Shown piece after piece: positions 63,455-64,000 of a stretch of DNA of 64,000 nt. Below the pieces are notes generated by a model that saw only the letters and a program-made list of their open reading frames with translations, made no database searches and had not been told where the DNA came from. The position numbers and the translations under genes are program-made. Origin of the DNA: Boesenbergia rotunda. Its lineage: Eukaryota; Streptophyta; Magnoliopsida; Zingiberales; Zingiberaceae. Position 1 is the first letter of the stretch. The number at the start of each line of letters is the position of its first letter. The stretch is taken from positions 209,774 to 273,773 of the forward strand of contig JAGFNQ010000288.1 in the NCBI GenBank assembly GCA_024364735.1. The letters run 5' to 3'.

Positions 63455-64000
63455 ATTGATGCAATCGACCTCCAGAGTTTCGATATTTGTTTGATAATAT
63501 ATTTAATGGACTACAGTTAGGTCAAGATTGACCGGATGAGTAACAAGAGTGAAAAGTCTTAGAGAAGTAAAGTCTAAGCAAAAAAAAAAATCTTAATAGA
63601 TTGAACCTTAGGTGATGAAAAGTCTTACGATAGTGAACTCTAAGTAAATGGAAAAATCCTAGCGGAGTGAACGTTAGGTGATGAGAAGACTTGGAGGAGT
63701 GAACTCTAAGCAAGGAGAAAAATCTAGGAGAGTGAACCTTAGGTGATCAGAAGACTTGGATGAGTAAACTCCAAGTAAAGAAAAAATCCTAGGTCTCGGA
63801 GGAGTGAACTCCAAGTAAGATTGTCACGGACTTTGATGAACTTAAGTATAATTATGCATTACTACTACTGTAAACTTCTGGAGAGAGTGAGTGAGATCAT
63901 GTCCCAATTTGGGATAAAATCTTAGGCGATGATCCGATCGAAGAAACCAACGGAGGCTTTTATGTAGAGATCATGACAGACTTATCTGTTTATCATATGC
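63455..64000 (+). mobile_element. 5' part of another SIRE-like LTR (runs off the window)
   Basis: TATTGATGCAATCGACC near 63457 resembles the TGTTGGTGCA start of the other SIRE-like LTRs, and a hairpin array follows at the same relative place. The right end is outside the window. Confidence 0.55.
63557..63815 (+). repeat. Array of 21-nt hairpins with GAGTGAAC-type loops
   Basis: The clearest units are CTTAGA/TCTAAG, CTTGGA/TCTAAG, CCTAGC/GTTAGG and CTTGGA/TCCAAG, each with a 9-nt loop such as GGAGTGAAC. The first two and the last lie near 63557, 63689 and 63746; the third is near 63658. Other units in the array have decayed arms. Confidence 0.75.

Overview
The window is nuclear DNA of a flowering plant, most likely a commelinid monocot. 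The two recognisable host genes show the steep GC-rich 5' coding sequence typical of that group, and the rest is nested LTR retrotransposons, MITEs, short SINE-like repeats and AT-rich spacer. Species assignment is not possible from the sequence alone; Zingiberales is a guess. There is no sign of bacterial, organellar or viral genes outside retroelements.

Layout. 1-13,040: a minus-strand Ty1/copia element (LTR family 1) split by two solo LTRs (2270-5393, TSD ATGTT; 6574-8209, TSD TTCAC). Part of another family-1 LTR abuts its 3' LTR, and a Ty3/gypsy Tat-like fragment breaks its 5' LTR. 13,041-18,579: AT-rich spacer with MITEs, a GC-rich non-coding island and a solo LTR. 18,580-29,282: a family-2B LTR holding a solo family-1 LTR (TSD GAAAG), a single N, then a nearly complete plus-strand copia element (copia A) with its 3' LTR. 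29,283-32,723: minus-strand retroelement pieces, including an ORF made largely of a 7-residue repeat. 32,724-42,486: a SIRE/Maximus-type copia element with both LTRs and TSD CCAAA, containing a solo LTR of a third family (TSD CAAGC) and lacking most of pol. 42,487-47,770: a copia remnant invaded by a Tat element that carries an antisense ORF. 47,770-52,690: spacer with SINEs and a foldback element. 52,690-64,000: gene-bearing end, with a SMAX1-like (SMXL) gene on plus, a solo Tat-like LTR, an F-box/kelch gene on minus, a MITE and the start of another LTR.

The two host genes are unrelated in position and strand. SMXL proteins are Clp/HSP101-like repressors degraded in karrikin or strigolactone signalling; the F-box/kelch protein is a candidate SCF substrate receptor. 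Nothing in the sequence links them.

The most unusual observation is a shared U3 architecture in several different LTR families. It consists of a hairpin at the LTR start, then an array of 20-21 nt hairpins with a constant loop and changing but complementary stems, then (in three of them) an array of GGGCGCCC palindromes directly upstream of the TATA box. Stem changes are compensatory, and imperfect pairs are nearly always G-U on the transcribed-sense strand, which points to selection on RNA structure. A second practical point is that five coding frames are broken by loss of one base in a G or C run, which looks like consensus error and affects whether the SMXL gene is intact.
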